A stretch of DNA of 64,000 nt, taken from assembly GCA_910586555.1 (NCBI GenBank), contig CAJUJY010000005.1:1-64000 (forward strand), in the 5' to 3' direction. The notes beneath the pieces are model-generated. The model saw only the letters and a list, made by a program, of their open reading frames with translations. It had not been told where the DNA came from and made no database searches. This document shows positions 42,435-52,188 of the stretch, piece by piece. The number at the start of each line of letters is the position of its first letter. Position 1 is the first letter of the stretch. Source of the DNA: an uncultured Lachnospiraceae bacterium. Lineage in GTDB: Bacteria > Bacillota > Clostridia > Lachnospirales > Lachnospiraceae. A program made the translations under genes and the position numbers.

Positions 42435-43039
42435 TCCTGTTACTATAAAAGAAACAAAGGAAAAACCATATAAAGGGAAAAAGTATAAAATCTTATATGC
42501 AGACCCGCCATACAGATATAAGGTTTACTCAAGAAAAGGTATGGGCAGAAGTGCAGAAGACCATTACCATACAATGGATATAGATGAAATACGGTCACTG
42601 CCAGTCGGGGGGAATTGCTGACAGTGACAGTTTTCTTTTTTTATGGGTAACTTTCCCATGCCTTTTAGAAGGTATTTCTGTTATGGAAAGCTGGGGGTTT
42701 AAATATAAAACCTGTGCATTTAACTGGGTAAAAAGAAATAAAAAAGCAGATACGTTTTTTATGGGGCTTGGTTTCTGGACACGTTCAAATTCAGAGATAT
42801 GCCTGCTTGGTACAAAAGGCAGCCCGAAACGTGTATCAAAATCAGTACCACAGGTATGTGATGCAAGAATCAGGGAACACAGCAGGAAACCAGATGAAAT
42901 AAGGGAAAGAATTGTAGAACTATGTGGTGACCTGCCACGTATTGAACTCTTTGCAAGGCAGGAACATAAGGGCTGGGACTGTCTTGGTGATGAAATTGAC
43001 GGAAGGGATATCAGGGAAGCACTGAAGGATATAAGTTGA
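42424..43039 (+). pseudogene. MT-A70 family adenine methyltransferase, frameshifted in a G6 tract
   Basis: A TTG start behind GAGGAGG opens ENNPVTIKETKEKPYKGKKYKILYADPPYRYK with catalytic DPPY. At 42607-42612 a run of six G shifts the frame to a stop after PVGGNC. With five G the sequence reads PVGGIADSDSFLFLWVTFPCLLEGISVMESWGFKYKTCAFNWVKRN...WTRSNSEICLLGTKG...RIELFARQEHKGWDCLGDEI, a complete 204-aa N6-adenine methyltransferase of the MT-A70 (IME4-like) group. Such G tracts are classical sites of on/off slippage in methyltransferases, though six is short. Sequencing error is the main alternative. Confidence 0.8.
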
Positions 43040-43098
43040 AAAATCTTTCTAAGGCTGCAAAAAACGCACCCTAAGAATGATTACGGTTTTAATCTTGG

Positions 43099-43121
43099 AA
43101 AAATGCAAAGGCAGCATTTTT
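43099..43121 (+). terminator. terminator-like hairpin
   Basis: AAAAATGC (43099-43106) and GCATTTTT (43114-43121) form an 8-bp stem with a T-rich 3' arm, between the methyltransferase and the large helicase gene. A second hairpin, TGCCGCA-gaaag-TGCGGCA (43152-43170), abuts the helicase GGAGG site. Confidence 0.5.
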
Positions 43122-43182
43122 CACAAACGAATTTATTTGTTTTGCTATTTGTGCCGCAGAAAGTGCGGCATGGAGGATTGAT

Positions 43183-46100
43183 ATGAAAAGAGCAGATATT
43201 AAAGCAGGTGAAATATATAACAATGTAACAGGCATAGTGACAAAATCTGAAAAGGCATGGAAAGATGTGTGCCGGCTTACGGGGAAGATTTACCGCTTTG
43301 AATTTGACAATATACTTCTGGTATATGCGCAAAGACCAGATGCGTCAATGCTTGCAGATTTTGACACATGGAAAAGGATTGGGCGCTATGTACGCAGGGG
43401 AAGCAGAGGCATAGCTGTATATCCGTCAAGGGCATTAAATGACAATATGCGTTATGTATTTGATATAAGTGATACAGGTGGCGGTAATGGAAGGCTTACA
43501 TGGGATTTTGAAGGGGAACATCTTGATGAATACCTTGCTTTTCTTGTAAAAAATGGAGAAATGGAAGAAATGCCTGCTGGAAGCCGGGAAACAAAACTTT
43601 TCCATTTTAAAGCCTTTACAAAAGTACAGATGGAAGCCATAATAAAAAAGAATTTTAAGCAAAGAATGGAAGATGCTGTTTCCCTGCTTGCAAAAGACAT
43701 GGAAACAAGGAATAATGAAGCACCAGAAACTGTTGCTGCAAAACTTGTAAAAAACAGCATTTTATATGCGGCTGGCACAAGATGTGGTTTTGGGCTGTCA
43801 GGAATGGAACAGGATTTAAGTGCAGTAACAGGCATTACAGCCAAGGAAAGCATTGATATATTAGGTTCACTTGTAAGTGATGTTTCATGCACACTGTTAA
43901 GGGGTATTAACCGTAATATAGCAAAGATAGCAGAAGAAAGAAGGGCAGGTTATGGAGATAACATACCACAAAGGGGCGGACGGAATGATGTACCCGGATA
44001 TAAAAGCAGAGGAAATAAAACCTCTGTCACTGGGGAAATACGGAATAATGGCGGTGGAATACATGGAGGAGAATCACAACAGGAGATACCGAAGTCTTTT
44101 AAGGACAGGGCGGCTTCTGGAGAAGATGAAAGAAACAGAGGAGGAAACAGGACAGCTTCTGGAACAGATAATAAAAAATTACCTGGAAACACACAAGCCA
44201 GCAGACCCACATTCCAGCATGGAAATATGGAAAATACAGGAACAGGGAATGAGAATGGCAGAGGAAATAGTGCTGGACGAAGTAATATACAGATACCGTT
44301 AGAGCCTGTACAAAATAATATTGCCAATGACAGGGAAGCCCCATACCACCAGGCTTCCCTGTTTGAATTAGCAGATATAACTCCATCTGTACGGCTGGAA
44401 GAAGGGCAGACAGAATATAATTACAATAAGATTGCCACTATGCAGCCAGAACTTTGTAATATGCTGGAAATCCTTGTTACTGTTGTTAAAGATGCCTATA
44501 TGTCCCATAAGCCATTTTTGCAAGATATGGCAGCAACAAGGCTGGTATCTGTGCCAATAAAAACCGGGCTGCTTGCAGAACTTATTATTGGTGACAAAGA
44601 AGAAAAAAATATTTATGGCAGTAACAAGCATGGGATTATTGAATATACCATGTATAAAAACAACATTACAGCCAGTGCCAGGAATGAAGATGGGAAAAGG
44701 ACAATATATAAAACAAATTACCATGTTTTGTATGCTGTCCTTGCATATATAGCCAGCAGGGAAGGATACTGTACAAAAGAAGAACGCAAACAGTATGAAA
44801 AAGAAATTTCACAGACAGGAAATGACAGCTTAAACCCTGTTTACCGCAAATTTTTAGACCTGTGCAATAAAAATAAAGAAAAAACAGAAGAAATACAAAA
44901 GCAGACACAAGAAAAAATACCAGAAGAAACTTACAAAGAAGTACAGGCTGAGCAAAAACAGCAGCCAAGACAGGCAGGTGCAAAGACACATTTTGAATGG
45001 AACATAGAAGCAATAAAAATTTTAAGGCAGGTAGAAAGCGAAAACAGGCAAGCAACGCAAGAGGAAAAAGAAATCCTGCAAAGATATTCTGGCTGGGGCG
45101 GTATGCCACAGGCATTTGATGAAAGGAATAAAGAATGGGGCAGCCAGTACAGCCAGTTAAGAAAACTTCTTACAGATGAAGAATATATTTCAGCAAGGGA
45201 AACTGTAATAAGTGCATTTTATACACCAAAAACAGTAGCAGGAGCAGTAGTGCAGACATTACAAAACCTTGGTTTTAAGGGAGGGAATGTGCTTGAGCCT
45301 GGCATGGGTACAGGACATTTTTTCGGACAGTTGCCACAGGGGCTTATTAAAAACTGCGGACTTTATGGTGTAGAGAAAGACAGCACCAGCGGACGTATTG
45401 CAAAACTTCTTTATCCGTATGCAGATATAGAAATAAATGGTTTTGAAGATGTAAATTATGAAGATAATTTTTTTGATATTGCCATTGGCAATGTACCTTT
45501 TGGGGATTTCAGGATTTTTGACAGGAAGCATAACCCGCTGGGATTTAAAATACATGACCATTTTATTGCAAAATCCATAGACCTTGTAAGACCAGGAGGA
45601 GTTATAGCACTGGTAACAACTAAAGGTACAATGGACAAAAAGGACAGCAGGGCAAGGAAATATTTTGCAGAAAGGGCAGAACTTATAGGGGCTGTAAGAC
45701 TTCCAGACAGCACATTTAAAGAAAATGCAGGAACAGAAGTTACAACTGATATCCTGTTTTTCCAGAAAAAAGAGCATAAAACTGTTGAGGAACCAGACTG
45801 GGTACATCTTGGAATTACAGAAGATGGCATACCTGTAAACAGTTATTTCCTTGAACACCCGGAAATGCTGCTTGGGCATATGGAATATGACACAGGGCGT
45901 TTTGGTGAAAATTCAAAATATACCAGATGTGTAAATAGTGATGAAGGTTTTAACCTTGAGGACGCAATTAAAAAAGCTGTAAAAAATATCAAGGCAGATA
46001 TTACAGGTTTTACAGATATAAAAGAATTAAATGGGGAAGAAAAACAGACAGAGGAAATAATACCAGCAGACCCAGATGTTAAAAATTTTACCTACACATT

Positions 46101-49100
46101 TGCTGGTGGGAAACTTTACTACAGAAAAGACTCAAAAATGTATCTTCAGGATATTAATGAAAAACAGATTGAACGTATAAAAGGACTTGATAAAATCCGC
46201 AAATGTACAAGGCATTTAATACAGATACAAACAGACGGGTGCAGTACAGAGGAATTAAAAAAAGCACAAGAAACATTAAACAGTATTTATGACAGCTATA
46301 CCAAAAAATATGGTTACATAACATCACAGGGTAATTCCAGAGCTTTCAGGGACGACGGGGATTACCCGCTTTTATGTTCACTTGAATCTGTTGATGCAGA
46401 GGGAAATGTTACAAAAGCAGATATGTTCACTAAACAGACAATAAAGGCAAAAAAGGAAATAAAAAGTATAGAAACAGCAGCTGAAGCATTAGGAATTTCC
46501 ATAAATGAGTTTAATGATGTCAATATCCCATTTATGGCAGATATTTATAAACCAGATATTTCTGGTGTAACAGAAAAGCCTTTATCATTACAACAGGAAA
46601 AGGAATTACAGTGTGAAAGGATAATTAAAGACCTTGAAGGAATTATATTTTTAAACCCAAGGTCTTATGACGAAAACAATAAGTATCATGGCTGGGAAAC
46701 AGCAGACGAATATCTTTCTGGAAATGTGCGTGAAAAACTGCGTATTGCACAAGCTTATGCAAAAGAAAAACCAGAGATTTTTGGAATTAATGTTGCAGCA
46801 CTTGAAAAAGTACAACCCAAAGACCTTGATGCTTCAGAAATTGATGTGCGTATTGGTACTACGTGGATTGAAGCAGGAGATTATGAAGAATTTATTTTTG
46901 AAATATTAAAAACACCATTTAAAAGCAGGGCATACAGAGGTAATGGTTACACTACAGGGATAAATATAAAGTTAGACAAATCAAGCATGGAGTGGTTTAT
47001 TGAAAATAAATCCTTTGACAAACATTCTGTTGCAGCCACAGAAACATATGGCACGCAGAGAATTGATGCTTATACAATCTTTGAAAATACACTTAACCTC
47101 CGTACTGTGACTGTAAGAGACCGTATTGAAGATGGAGGTGGCAGATACCATTATGAAACAAACCAGAAAGAAACCATGCTTGCAAGAGAAAAACAGGAGC
47201 AGATGAAGGAAGCTTTCAGGGAATGGATTTTTAAAGAACCAGAAAGACGTGCAAAATACGTTTCGTACTACAATGAAACATTTAACAACTTGCGTCTGCG
47301 TGAATATGATGGAAGTTACCTTGAATTTCCAGGAATGAACCCGGATATCCATTTAAATAAACACCAGGTTAATGCAGTAGCCAGGATACTGCTTGGCGGC
47401 AATACACTTCTTGCCCACTGTGTAGGTGCAGGCAAAAGTTTTGAAATGGTAGCAGCATGTATGGAACAGAAAAGGCTGGGGCTTGCAAACAAGACAGCAA
47501 TGGTAGTGCCAAAACCACTTGTAGGCCAGACAGCAAGTGAATTCCTGTGCCTTTACCCTTCTGCCAGTATTTTAGTTGCAACAGAGCGTGATTTTGAAAA
47601 AAACAGAAGAAGACAGTTTATATCACGTATTGCCACAGGTGATTATGACTGTATAATCCTATCACACCCACAGTTTGAGAAAATACCAATATCAAAAGAG
47701 AGGAAAGGAATGCTGTTAAAACGCCAGATTGACGGGATAACATCTGCGATAGCTGAAATGAAGATAAAAAACGGGCAGGACTGGACTGTAAAACAGATGG
47801 AGGCACAGAAAAAGCGTCTGGAAGAACAGCTGGAAAAAATGACAGATGAAGTAAGGAAAGATGACCTTATTAATTTTGAAGAACTTGGAATAGACAGCAT
47901 AATGGTTGATGAAGCACATGTTTTCAAAAATCTTGCGGTATTTTCAAAAATGAATGTTTCTGGCGTTACTGGCAGTGGCAGCCAGAGGGCAATGGACATG
48001 TTTTTAAAATGTGAATATATAAATGAACTCCATAATGGGCGGGGCATAGTATTTGCCACAGGCACACCCATAAGCAATACAATCTGTGAAATGTATGTAA
48101 TGCAGTGTTTTTTACAGAAGGACACACTGGAAAATATGGGTATTGGACATTTTGACTCGTGGGCAGCAAACTTTGGGGAACAGACAACCGCACTGGAATT
48201 AGCAGTTGAGGGAAGCGGTTTCCGGTTAAAAACACGTTTTAACAAATTTACAAACCTGCCAGAACTTATGAATGTTTTTAGGAAAGTGGCAGATATACAG
48301 ACAAAAGACCTGCTTGCCCTGCCTGTACCAGAACTCCGTGGCGGCAGGTATATTATAGTTGAAAGTGAACCTGACTGGTATGTAAAACAGGTAATGGAAA
48401 CATTTGCAGAACGTGCGGACAAAATCCGTAATGGAGGTGTTGACCCGTCAGAAGATAATTTTTTAAAAATCACGCATGAAGCAAGGCTTCTTGGCACAGA
48501 TGCAAGGCTTTTAACACCAGATGCGCCTGAAAACAAAGACGGGAAATTAAACAAAGTAGTAGAAAATGTATTTGCTGAATATAAAAAAGCAGAATCAGAG
48601 GGGATTACCGGTACACAGCTTGTTTTTTCTGATATTGGCACACCCAAAAAAAGCTGGAATGAAGAAATGCTTTCTGTACCATGGCATGAACAGGGAAATT
48701 TTGATGTCTATAATTATATAAAAACAGAACTTGTAAAAAAAGGAATACCAGCAGAGGAAATAGCCTACATACATGACGCAAAGACTGACGCTGCAAAAGA
48801 AAAGCTTTTCCGTGAAATGCGTGCAGGGATAAAGAAAATACTTATCGGTTCAACTGACAAATGTGGCACAGGGGTAAATGTGCAGACATACCTCGTTGCA
48901 ATGCACCACACAGATGCACCGTGGAAGCCGGCAGCCATAGAGCAGAGGGAGGGCAGGGGGTTAAGGCAGGGCAACCAAAATAAAGAAGTTGCAGTATACA
49001 GATATGTGACAAAAAATACATTTGATGCTTATAACTGGTCGCTCCTTGAAAACAAGCAGCGTTTTATAAGCCAGGTAATGACAGGAAAAGCTGTGACACG

Positions 49101-49956
49101 TTCATGTAATGATGTAGATGAAAGTGTACTGGATTATTCTGAAATAAAGGCAATAACCACTGGTAATCCGTTAATACGTGAAAAAATGCAGACTGATAAT
49201 GATGTACAGAGGCTCAGGATGCTAAAAGCGTCCTATGACAGCCAGCATTACAGCTTGCAGGACAAGTTTATGTTTAAACTGCCAAAAATAATTAAAGAAT
49301 CAGAGGAAAAACTAAAACATATCAATGCAGACATTAAAAAAAGGGATGAAATACTTTTAACAGATAAGGAATTTTCTATCAGTATAGAGGGCATTAATTA
49401 TACCACACGTGCAGATGCAGGTGTGTCAATGCTTTCTGCAATAAGCAGGTGCAAAAAAGGGGAAACTTCAGAAATTGGAAAATATAAAGGTTTTAAAATT
49501 TTTGTAAAGAAAAACTATGCAGGGACAGACTGCCTTATACTCCGTGGGAAAGCAGATTATATTCTGGACTGTTCAACGTCACCAGTAGGAAGCATGGTAA
49601 AAATAGAAAACTGTTTTAATAATATACACAATTATGCCAGCAGCATAGAAAAAAATATTGAAGAAGCAAAACGTGACATGGAGCAGTCAGAAATTGAATA
49701 TAACAAGCCGTTCCAGTATGAAAATGAATTAAAAGAAAAACTGGCAAGGCAGTCAGAACTTGACACAATGCTTGACCTTGGGAATAAACTAGAAAACAGG
49801 GAAGATGTAAAACAGGAAACAGTAAATGAAGGATTGTATGTAATACAGGAAGATAATGAAAACAGGGAATATACAGGTAATAGTTATGTAGCAGAAAGAC
49901 AGGATATTACTGGTACCGGGAATGGTTATTATAAAGAAAGGAAAATCCATAGATAG
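43183..49956 (+). CDS. giant ArdC-like/N6-methylase/SF2 helicase protein of the mobile element
   Basis: A 2257-aa protein of ICE/plasmid type. Residues 1-90 resemble the ArdC N-terminal ssDNA-binding domain (EKAWKDVCRLTGKIYRFEFDNILLVYAQRPDASMLADFDTWKRIGR). Residues about 260-375 are a low-complexity Gly/Asn/Arg linker overlapped by tnpV in another frame. The methylase-like domain (about 690-870) shows LEPGMGTGHFFG and GNVPFGDF in place of NPPY. The helicase domain has Walker A VGAGKSFE (about 1414), DEAH (about 1577), FATGTPISN, and C-terminal QREGRGLRQGN. GGAGG precedes the ATG. It probably remodels or protects transferred DNA. The sortase gene starts at the base after its stop. Confidence 0.92.
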   Translation: MKRADIKAGEIYNNVTGIVTKSEKAWKDVCRLTGKIYRFEFDNILLVYAQRPDASMLADFDTWKRIGRYVRRGSRGIAVYPSRALNDNMRYVFDISDTGGGNGRLTWDFEGEHLDEYLAFLVKNGEMEEMPAGSRETKLFHFKAFTKVQMEAIIKKNFKQRMEDAVSLLAKDMETRNNEAPETVAAKLVKNSILYAAGTRCGFGLSGMEQDLSAVTGITAKESIDILGSLVSDVSCTLLRGINRNIAKIAEERRAGYGDNIPQRGGRNDVPGYKSRGNKTSVTGEIRNNGGGIHGGESQQEIPKSFKDRAASGEDERNRGGNRTASGTDNKKLPGNTQASRPTFQHGNMENTGTGNENGRGNSAGRSNIQIPLEPVQNNIANDREAPYHQASLFELADITPSVRLEEGQTEYNYNKIATMQPELCNMLEILVTVVKDAYMSHKPFLQDMAATRLVSVPIKTGLLAELIIGDKEEKNIYGSNKHGIIEYTMYKNNITASARNEDGKRTIYKTNYHVLYAVLAYIASREGYCTKEERKQYEKEISQTGNDSLNPVYRKFLDLCNKNKEKTEEIQKQTQEKIPEETYKEVQAEQKQQPRQAGAKTHFEWNIEAIKILRQVESENRQATQEEKEILQRYSGWGGMPQAFDERNKEWGSQYSQLRKLLTDEEYISARETVISAFYTPKTVAGAVVQTLQNLGFKGGNVLEPGMGTGHFFGQLPQGLIKNCGLYGVEKDSTSGRIAKLLYPYADIEINGFEDVNYEDNFFDIAIGNVPFGDFRIFDRKHNPLGFKIHDHFIAKSIDLVRPGGVIALVTTKGTMDKKDSRARKYFAERAELIGAVRLPDSTFKENAGTEVTTDILFFQKKEHKTVEEPDWVHLGITEDGIPVNSYFLEHPEMLLGHMEYDTGRFGENSKYTRCVNSDEGFNLEDAIKKAVKNIKADITGFTDIKELNGEEKQTEEIIPADPDVKNFTYTFAGGKLYYRKDSKMYLQDINEKQIERIKGLDKIRKCTRHLIQIQTDGCSTEELKKAQETLNSIYDSYTKKYGYITSQGNSRAFRDDGDYPLLCSLESVDAEGNVTKADMFTKQTIKAKKEIKSIETAAEALGISINEFNDVNIPFMADIYKPDISGVTEKPLSLQQEKELQCERIIKDLEGIIFLNPRSYDENNKYHGWETADEYLSGNVREKLRIAQAYAKEKPEIFGINVAALEKVQPKDLDASEIDVRIGTTWIEAGDYEEFIFEILKTPFKSRAYRGNGYTTGINIKLDKSSMEWFIENKSFDKHSVAATETYGTQRIDAYTIFENTLNLRTVTVRDRIEDGGGRYHYETNQKETMLAREKQEQMKEAFREWIFKEPERRAKYVSYYNETFNNLRLREYDGSYLEFPGMNPDIHLNKHQVNAVARILLGGNTLLAHCVGAGKSFEMVAACMEQKRLGLANKTAMVVPKPLVGQTASEFLCLYPSASILVATERDFEKNRRRQFISRIATGDYDCIILSHPQFEKIPISKERKGMLLKRQIDGITSAIAEMKIKNGQDWTVKQMEAQKKRLEEQLEKMTDEVRKDDLINFEELGIDSIMVDEAHVFKNLAVFSKMNVSGVTGSGSQRAMDMFLKCEYINELHNGRGIVFATGTPISNTICEMYVMQCFLQKDTLENMGIGHFDSWAANFGEQTTALELAVEGSGFRLKTRFNKFTNLPELMNVFRKVADIQTKDLLALPVPELRGGRYIIVESEPDWYVKQVMETFAERADKIRNGGVDPSEDNFLKITHEARLLGTDARLLTPDAPENKDGKLNKVVENVFAEYKKAESEGITGTQLVFSDIGTPKKSWNEEMLSVPWHEQGNFDVYNYIKTELVKKGIPAEEIAYIHDAKTDAAKEKLFREMRAGIKKILIGSTDKCGTGVNVQTYLVAMHHTDAPWKPAAIEQREGRGLRQGNQNKEVAVYRYVTKNTFDAYNWSLLENKQRFISQVMTGKAVTRSCNDVDESVLDYSEIKAITTGNPLIREKMQTDNDVQRLRMLKASYDSQHYSLQDKFMFKLPKIIKESEEKLKHINADIKKRDEILLTDKEFSISIEGINYTTRADAGVSMLSAISRCKKGETSEIGKYKGFKIFVKKNYAGTDCLILRGKADYILDCSTSPVGSMVKIENCFNNIHNYASSIEKNIEEAKRDMEQSEIEYNKPFQYENELKEKLARQSELDTMLDLGNKLENREDVKQETVNEGLYVIQEDNENREYTGNSYVAERQDITGTGNGYYKERKIHR
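43952..44302 (+). CDS. tnpV: TnpV-family protein encoded in an overlapping frame
   Basis: A 116-codon frame lies wholly inside the helicase gene, shifted +1. Its product begins MEITYHKGADGMMYPDIKAEEIKPLSLGKYGIMAVEYMEENHNRRYRSLLRTGRLLEKM and ends MRMAEEIVLDEVIYRYR. This is the layout of TnpV proteins (MEITY...DY.LPDL...PIGKYG...YLKEHR...LLTSGKL...AEEIVLNELIY) known from Tn4451/Tn1549-type elements. In the helicase frame the same DNA encodes only low-complexity linker, as expected if tnpV is the constrained frame. The start has a modest AAGGGCAGG site. TnpV function is not established. Expression is unproven. Confidence 0.7.
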   Translation: MEITYHKGADGMMYPDIKAEEIKPLSLGKYGIMAVEYMEENHNRRYRSLLRTGRLLEKMKETEEETGQLLEQIIKNYLETHKPADPHSSMEIWKIQEQGMRMAEEIVLDEVIYRYR

Positions 49957-50568
49957 ATGAACAGGAAAAATAAAAAAGCAGAAATAATGTTTTTAGCAGG
50001 GATTGCCATATTGGCAGTCCCTTTCTTTTTAAACATAGCAGAACAGTCACGGACAAATAATTATATTGAAAGTTTTATGGAGGGCAACAATGAAGACACA
50101 GAAAAACACAATAAAAAGAAAAATACCAAGAAAGTATCCGGTAAAGAAACACAGGAGCAAGCTGGTGCTATTGCCATACTTGAAATCCCGTCATTAGATT
50201 TAAAATATCCTGTATTTGAGGGAACAGATGCGGAACAGTTAAGGGAAGGGATAGGGCATATGGCAGGCACAGCCAGAATTTTTGGCAAAGGTAACTGTGT
50301 ACTTGCAGGACACAATGGAAGCAGCAGAGGGATATATTTTACTAACCTTGGCAATATCAAAACCGGGGCAGAGGTAAAACTTACTAACAAGAAAAAGAAA
50401 ACCCATATATATAAGGTCACAGAAACAAAGACAGTGTACCCTTATGATGATAATTATGTGGCAGGACAGACAGAAGATGAAACACTTACACTTTTTACCT
50501 GTGCAGAAAACGGGAGTAAAAGGTTTGTTGTGAAGTGTATAAGGCTCAAGCAATTTGTAAACCAGTAA
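49957..50568 (+). CDS. class D-like sortase
   Basis: A 203-aa membrane-anchored transpeptidase. N-terminal helix at about 9-25, then a linker. Sortase barrel: AILEIPSLDLKYPVFEGTDAEQLREGIGHMAGTARIFGKGNCVLAGHNGSSRGIYFTNL, with catalytic His in AGHNG, Cys in LTLFTCAENG, and Arg in KRFVVKC(I)R. The ATG follows the helicase stop directly (TAGATG), so translation is coupled. In conjugative elements a sortase anchors adhesins; no LPXTG substrate is encoded in this window. Confidence 0.88.
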   Translation: MNRKNKKAEIMFLAGIAILAVPFFLNIAEQSRTNNYIESFMEGNNEDTEKHNKKKNTKKVSGKETQEQAGAIAILEIPSLDLKYPVFEGTDAEQLREGIGHMAGTARIFGKGNCVLAGHNGSSRGIYFTNLGNIKTGAEVKLTNKKKKTHIYKVTETKTVYPYDDNYVAGQTEDETLTLFTCAENGSKRFVVKCIRLKQFVNQ

Positions 50569-50590
50569 AATACTAAAATACATTAAAAAG

Positions 50591-50629
50591 ACCACTGCTT
50601 ATATATAAAAATCTGGGCAGTGGTTTTTT
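50591..50629 (+). terminator. intrinsic terminator
   Basis: ACCACTGC (50591-50598) pairs with GCAGTGGT (50617-50624), followed by TTTTT. It ends the helicase-sortase unit. Confidence 0.8.
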
Positions 50630-50701
50630 GTTTATCTGCTGGTACAGAAAATTTATAAAAAAATAAAAAATATAAATACAATTATGGTGGAGGTATTACA
50701 T

Positions 50702-51823
50702 ATGGGAGATATTACAGGATTTAATTATTATTATGGTGAAGATGCAGGGCAGTTTTCTTTTTTCAGGATACCAAGGCAGTTAATAAAAGACCAGCGTTTC
50801 AAAAGGCTTTCAAGTGATGCAAAACTCCTCTACGGGCTTATGTTAGACAGGCTGGCATTATCCATAAAAAACGGCTGGCATGATGATAAAAACAGAGTGT
50901 ATATTTATTACACAACAGATAACATTATGGAAGATTTATGCTGTTCAAAAACGACATGTACAAAAATACTTGCAGAACTTGACAGTAAAAAAGGAATTGG
51001 TTTAATTGAGAGGAAAAGACAAGGACTTGGCAAACCAGATATTATATATGTGAAAAGTTTTGTAGTGGCAGAACCATGTGAAACAGAAGAACATAAGCCA
51101 GAAACAGATTCAGCAGAGCCAGATAAACCAGAATTAAACATAACAAAACCAGACAAAGAAGGACAGAGTATAACAAAGACCAAAGAAATAGTTATGAAGC
51201 AGAATAAAAATAATGCCATAAGTACGGAAAGCAGATTTCCAGAAGCACAAAACCCATGTTTCCAGAAGCCTGTTTTTTTTGACCCTGTAGGCATAGAAAA
51301 TGGACTTCTGGAGTCAAAGAAAATAACCCCTAATAATACTGATATTAATAATACTAAATTTAGTTATACTATCCATACCAATCATACCAACCATAATAGG
51401 AAGCCATATACAATACAGAAAAAAAAGAAAGAAGGACTGGATGAAAAAACAGAAGCATACACAGAAATTATAAAAAAGAATATTGAATACGACTTTTTTA
51501 TGGAACATGGAACTGACAAGGAACTTTATAATGAACTTTTTGAGATTATCCGTGAAGTTGTATGTGTAGACAGGGAAACTATAAGAGTTGGAGGTAATAC
51601 TTATCCATACAATCTTGTGAAATCAAGGTTTTTAAAACTGGACAGTCTTCATCTTGGGTATGTAATAAACTGCATGAAAAACACAACAACAAAAATAAAA
51701 AATATCAAAGCATATATAATTACAGCACTTTACAATGCCACATGTACTATTAACCATTATTACCAGCAGAAAGTACAGCATGATATGTATGGTGACTGCT
51801 GCCAGGAAGCAGATGTTATATAA
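50702..51823 (+). CDS. replication initiator protein A (RepA_N family)
   Basis: The N-terminal 115 residues are a RepA_N initiator domain (FFRIPRQLIKDQRFKRLSSDAKLLYGLMLDRLALSIKNGWHDDKNRVYIYYTTDNIMEDLCCSKTTCTKILAELD). A variable charged middle part follows, and a C-terminal helical domain (EHGTDKELYNELFEIIREVVCVDRETIRVGGNTYPYNLVKSRFLKLDSLHLGYVINCM) is typical of ICE-borne initiators. The start at 50702 (MGDITGFNYYYGED) has GGAGG at 8 nt; ATG 50684 has none. An origin is often inside or beside such genes, but no iteron array is visible. It points to plasmid-like replication of the element. Confidence 0.88.
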   Translation: MGDITGFNYYYGEDAGQFSFFRIPRQLIKDQRFKRLSSDAKLLYGLMLDRLALSIKNGWHDDKNRVYIYYTTDNIMEDLCCSKTTCTKILAELDSKKGIGLIERKRQGLGKPDIIYVKSFVVAEPCETEEHKPETDSAEPDKPELNITKPDKEGQSITKTKEIVMKQNKNNAISTESRFPEAQNPCFQKPVFFDPVGIENGLLESKKITPNNTDINNTKFSYTIHTNHTNHNRKPYTIQKKKKEGLDEKTEAYTEIIKKNIEYDFFMEHGTDKELYNELFEIIREVVCVDRETIRVGGNTYPYNLVKSRFLKLDSLHLGYVINCMKNTTTKIKNIKAYIITALYNATCTINHYYQQKVQHDMYGDCCQEADVI

Positions 51824-51851
51824 AATAAATAAAAAATCTTGGAATACCCCA

Positions 51852-51881
51852 TTGACATAACCATTCAATGAATGGTATAAT
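51852..51881 (+). promoter_or_regulatory. promoter with a perfect palindromic operator in the spacer
   Basis: TTGACA (51852-51857) and TATAAT (51876-51881) are perfect consensus hexamers 18 bp apart. Within and overlapping them lies ACCATTCA-A-TGAATGGT (51860-51876), a perfect 8-bp inverted repeat. The next gene encodes a small HTH protein, so self-repression is likely. Confidence 0.8.
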
Positions 51882-51931
51882 GTAAGTAATATAAAGAACA
51901 ACATAAAAACAAATCTGAGGAGGTAATAAAT

Positions 51932-52183
51932 ATGGGTTCACAGGAATTAATTGCAAAACTACGCAAAGAAACAGGCATGACACAACGGGCTTTTGCAGAA
52001 TATTTTAAAATACCACTGCGTACCTACGAACAGTGGGAACGTGGCAAAAGGAAAATACCTGGATATCTGCTTAGGCTGATGGTTTATAAATTAAAAACTG
52101 AACAGCTTGTAACAGAGGTAACAGAAGAAATGGCAGACAAAGCAGCAGAAAGAACAGCAGAAAAAATTACAGAAGGGTGGTAA
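51932..52183 (+). CDS. small HTH (XRE-like) regulator of the mobile element
   Basis: An 83-aa protein with a helix-turn-helix at about 5-45 (IAKLRKETGMTQRAFAEYFKIPLRTYEQWERGKRKIPGYLLRLM) and an amphipathic tail (EEMADKAAERTAEKI). GGAGG precedes the ATG. Its promoter holds a perfect palindrome, suggesting autorepression. It overlaps the frame of the next gene slightly. A deleted second copy of its 3' half is at 54827-54935. Confidence 0.85.
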   Translation: MGSQELIAKLRKETGMTQRAFAEYFKIPLRTYEQWERGKRKIPGYLLRLMVYKLKTEQLVTEVTEEMADKAAERTAEKITEGW

Positions 52184-52188
52184 TATTT

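Noticed and set aside
43950..44327. 125-codon minus-strand frame opposite tnpV
   Set aside because: No start context and no family resemblance; it exists because the plus-strand frames are free of the complementary stop codons.
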